This document shows positions 6,333 to 7,484 of a DNA stretch of 7,484 bases, piece after piece. The stretch spans positions 1-7,484 of the forward strand of contig JAFDCW010000197.1 of NCBI GenBank assembly GCA_019312705.1, read 5' to 3'. How positions within the stretch are numbered: the stretch's first letter is position 1; each line of letters starts with the position of its first letter. The notes under the pieces are model-generated. The model made no database searches, was not told where the DNA came from, and saw only the letters and a list, made by a program, of their open reading frames with translations. The translations under genes were made by a program, and so were the position numbers. Origin of the DNA: Deltaproteobacteria bacterium (GTDB lineage Bacteria; Myxococcota; Polyangia; Polyangiales; B10-G4).

Positions 6333-6338
6333 TATCAT
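6333..6338 (+). promoter_or_regulatory. Candidate -10 element for the kinase gene, leaderless-type
   Basis: TATCAT matches five of six bases of the TATAAT consensus. It is followed by six bases (GCGAGC) and the GTG start at 6345, with no Shine-Dalgarno. The surrounding 17 bases match those before the GTG at 1283 at 13 positions. No clear -35 is visible. Transcription would be expected to start at or beside the GTG, giving a leaderless mRNA. Inference from pattern only. Confidence 0.38.
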
Positions 6339-6344
6339 GCGAGC

Positions 6345-7454
6345 GTGAGCCGGGCTCCGAAGGACGACGCGGACGAATCGGTGACGACCCGATTTGTGAA
6401 GACGACGCCGCCTCCGCCGCCGCGGCAGGGTACGGTGGCCGACGACCGGACTGGCGCCGCTGAGTCCGCTCCCGACGCCACCGTCGACGTGGCCGCGACA
6501 TCCCCCGGTGACGCGGCCCCCAAGCCCCGGCCCAAAACCGACACCCTCGAAGACCTCAACGAAGCCCTCCTGGAGCTGAGGGAGCGCGCCCGCACCCGCA
6601 TAGGTGAAGTGCTCGCCGGGCGCTACGAACTGCGGAACGTGCTCGGCACCGGGGCGGCGGGGGCCGTCTTCGCTGCGTACGATCGAGAGCTCGGCGAACG
6701 GGTCGCGGTCAAGCTCCTGCACGCCGCTCTCGCCAAAGACGCCGAGCACATCGCCCGCTTTGAACGCGAGGCCCGGGCCGCATCGAAAATCGGACACCCG
6801 AGCGTCGTCGAGGTCCGCACCGTCGTGCGGCACGAAGGCGAGCTCTTCATGGTCCTCGAGCTCCTCGACGGGGAGGCGCTCTTCTACCCCATCGAAGAGC
6901 GGCGACTCTCTCTCGGCGATGTTTTCGAGGTTGGACGCCAACTGCTCGGCGCCCTCGACGCCGCTCACTCCCACGGCATCATCCACCGCGACGTCAAACC
7001 GGAAAACGTATTCTTGTGCCGGGAGCCGGGGGGCGCGCTCAGGGTCAAGCTGCTGGACTTCGGCATCGCCAAGATGCTCCGGCGCGACGTCGGCTCGACC
7101 TTCAGTACCCTCGACGGCATGGTCGTGGGCACCCCCCAATACATGAGTCCCCAGATGTGCAGCGGAGAACCGGCCAATCCAGGCGCCGACATTTGGGCCG
7201 CGGGGGCCGTGCTCTTTCACGCGCTCACGGGGCAGCCGCCGTACGACGACGACCACATCGGCCGACTCTTGATCAAGATCGTGAGTGAACCTGCCCCTCT
7301 GATTCGCGAGCTGCGCCCCGACCTCCCGGAGAGCCTGAGTGCCGCCATCGACCGGGCTCTCCACCGAGACCCCGCGGAGCGGTGGGCCTCGGCACAGGAA
7401 TTCGCGGACGCCCTCGCGGCGAGCGCCAGGTCGGGCCGCGGCGACGGTTCTTGA
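6345..7454 (+). CDS. Eukaryotic-type Ser/Thr protein kinase (PKN2-like), soluble
   Basis: A 369-residue protein. Residues 1-65 are polar, Pro/Ala/Asp-rich with PPPPP at 22-26, probably disordered. Residues 67-88 look like an amphipathic helix. Residues about 93-357 are a Hanks-type kinase domain: Gly-rich loop GTGAAGAV (101-108), VAVK with Lys123, helix-C Glu142, HRDVKPEN with catalytic Asp216 and Asn221, DFG with Asp238, activation loop to GTPQY (Thr263), and ADIWAAG in subdomain IX. It should be an active RD-type kinase that phosphorylates Ser/Thr. One oddity is the SPQ (268-270) in place of APE/SPE, while the Arg that normally pairs with that Glu (Arg347 in DPAERW) is kept. There is no transmembrane helix or sensor domain after the kinase domain, so it is probably cytoplasmic and controlled by partners or by the N-terminal tail. 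The GTG start lacks a Shine-Dalgarno but follows a -10-like hexamer. Its substrate is unknown; no phosphatase or FHA gene is adjacent. Confidence 0.93.
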   Translation: MSRAPKDDADESVTTRFVKTTPPPPPRQGTVADDRTGAAESAPDATVDVAATSPGDAAPKPRPKTDTLEDLNEALLELRERARTRIGEVLAGRYELRNVLGTGAAGAVFAAYDRELGERVAVKLLHAALAKDAEHIARFEREARAASKIGHPSVVEVRTVVRHEGELFMVLELLDGEALFYPIEERRLSLGDVFEVGRQLLGALDAAHSHGIIHRDVKPENVFLCREPGGALRVKLLDFGIAKMLRRDVGSTFSTLDGMVVGTPQYMSPQMCSGEPANPGADIWAAGAVLFHALTGQPPYDDDHIGRLLIKIVSEPAPLIRELRPDLPESLSAAIDRALHRDPAERWASAQEFADALAASARSGRGDGS

Positions 7455-7477
7455 CCGGTAGCTTCGATTCGGCCGGT
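7454..7477 (+). terminator. Possible terminator stem after the kinase gene
   Basis: ACCGG at 7454-7458 can pair with CCGGT at 7473-7477 across a 14-base loop, starting at the last base of the kinase stop codon. GATTCTT follows before the window ends, so any T-run cannot be judged. The stem is short and the loop long, making this a weak call. Confidence 0.22.
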
Positions 7478-7484
7478 GATTCTT

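Noticed and set aside
5976..7364. A 462-codon open frame on the minus strand, the longest in the window
   Set aside because: It runs antisense through the repeat-protein gene, the gap and the kinase gene. Its sequence is the antisense of conserved kinase motifs and has no fold signature of its own.

Overview
The window is GC-rich, gene-dense chromosomal DNA holding seven protein-coding genes: one on the minus strand at the left edge, then six on the plus strand. I found no rRNA, tRNA, CRISPR array, insertion sequence or integrase catalytic domain. Strong G/C at third codon positions, a PKN2-like eukaryotic-type Ser/Thr kinase with a long proline-containing N-terminus, a FemAB-like protein of the COG3146 type and a large polytopic metallophosphoesterase suggest a proteobacterial or deltaproteobacterial-type lineage such as Myxococcota or a related uncultured group. 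That assignment is inference; no marker gene settles it.

Layout. (1) 17-1237, minus: membrane-anchored metallophosphoesterase of the YaeI/YkuE type. A 45-bp divergent gap follows. (2) 1283-2095, plus: unrecognised protein ending in a degenerate response-regulator receiver-like domain. (3) 2227-2772, plus: unrecognised small alpha-helical protein. (4) 2824-3999, plus: family III (CaiB/BaiF) CoA transferase. (5) 4007-5167, plus: FemAB-like/GNAT-fold protein, 7 bp downstream of gene 4 and probably co-transcribed with it. (6) 5282-6271, plus: exported membrane protein with a bactofilin-like 19-residue repeat block, including an exact 57-bp tandem duplication, followed by hydrophobic helices. (7) 6345-7454, plus: cytoplasmic Ser/Thr protein kinase. 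The last 30 bases hold a possible terminator stem cut close to the window edge.

How the genes work together is mostly unclear. Genes 4 and 5 look like an operon. Genes 1, 5 and 6 are envelope-related in a loose sense (membrane phosphoesterase, FemAB fold, exported repeat protein), while genes 2 and 7 look like signalling proteins. No shared pathway can be demonstrated from sequence alone.

I do not see a clear undescribed system. The observations most worth checking are the pair of near-identical promoter-like sequences ending directly at two GTG starts (leaderless-type), the degenerate receiver protein, the recent exact repeat duplication in gene 6, the APE-to-SPQ substitution in the kinase, and the orphan helical protein at 2227-2772.
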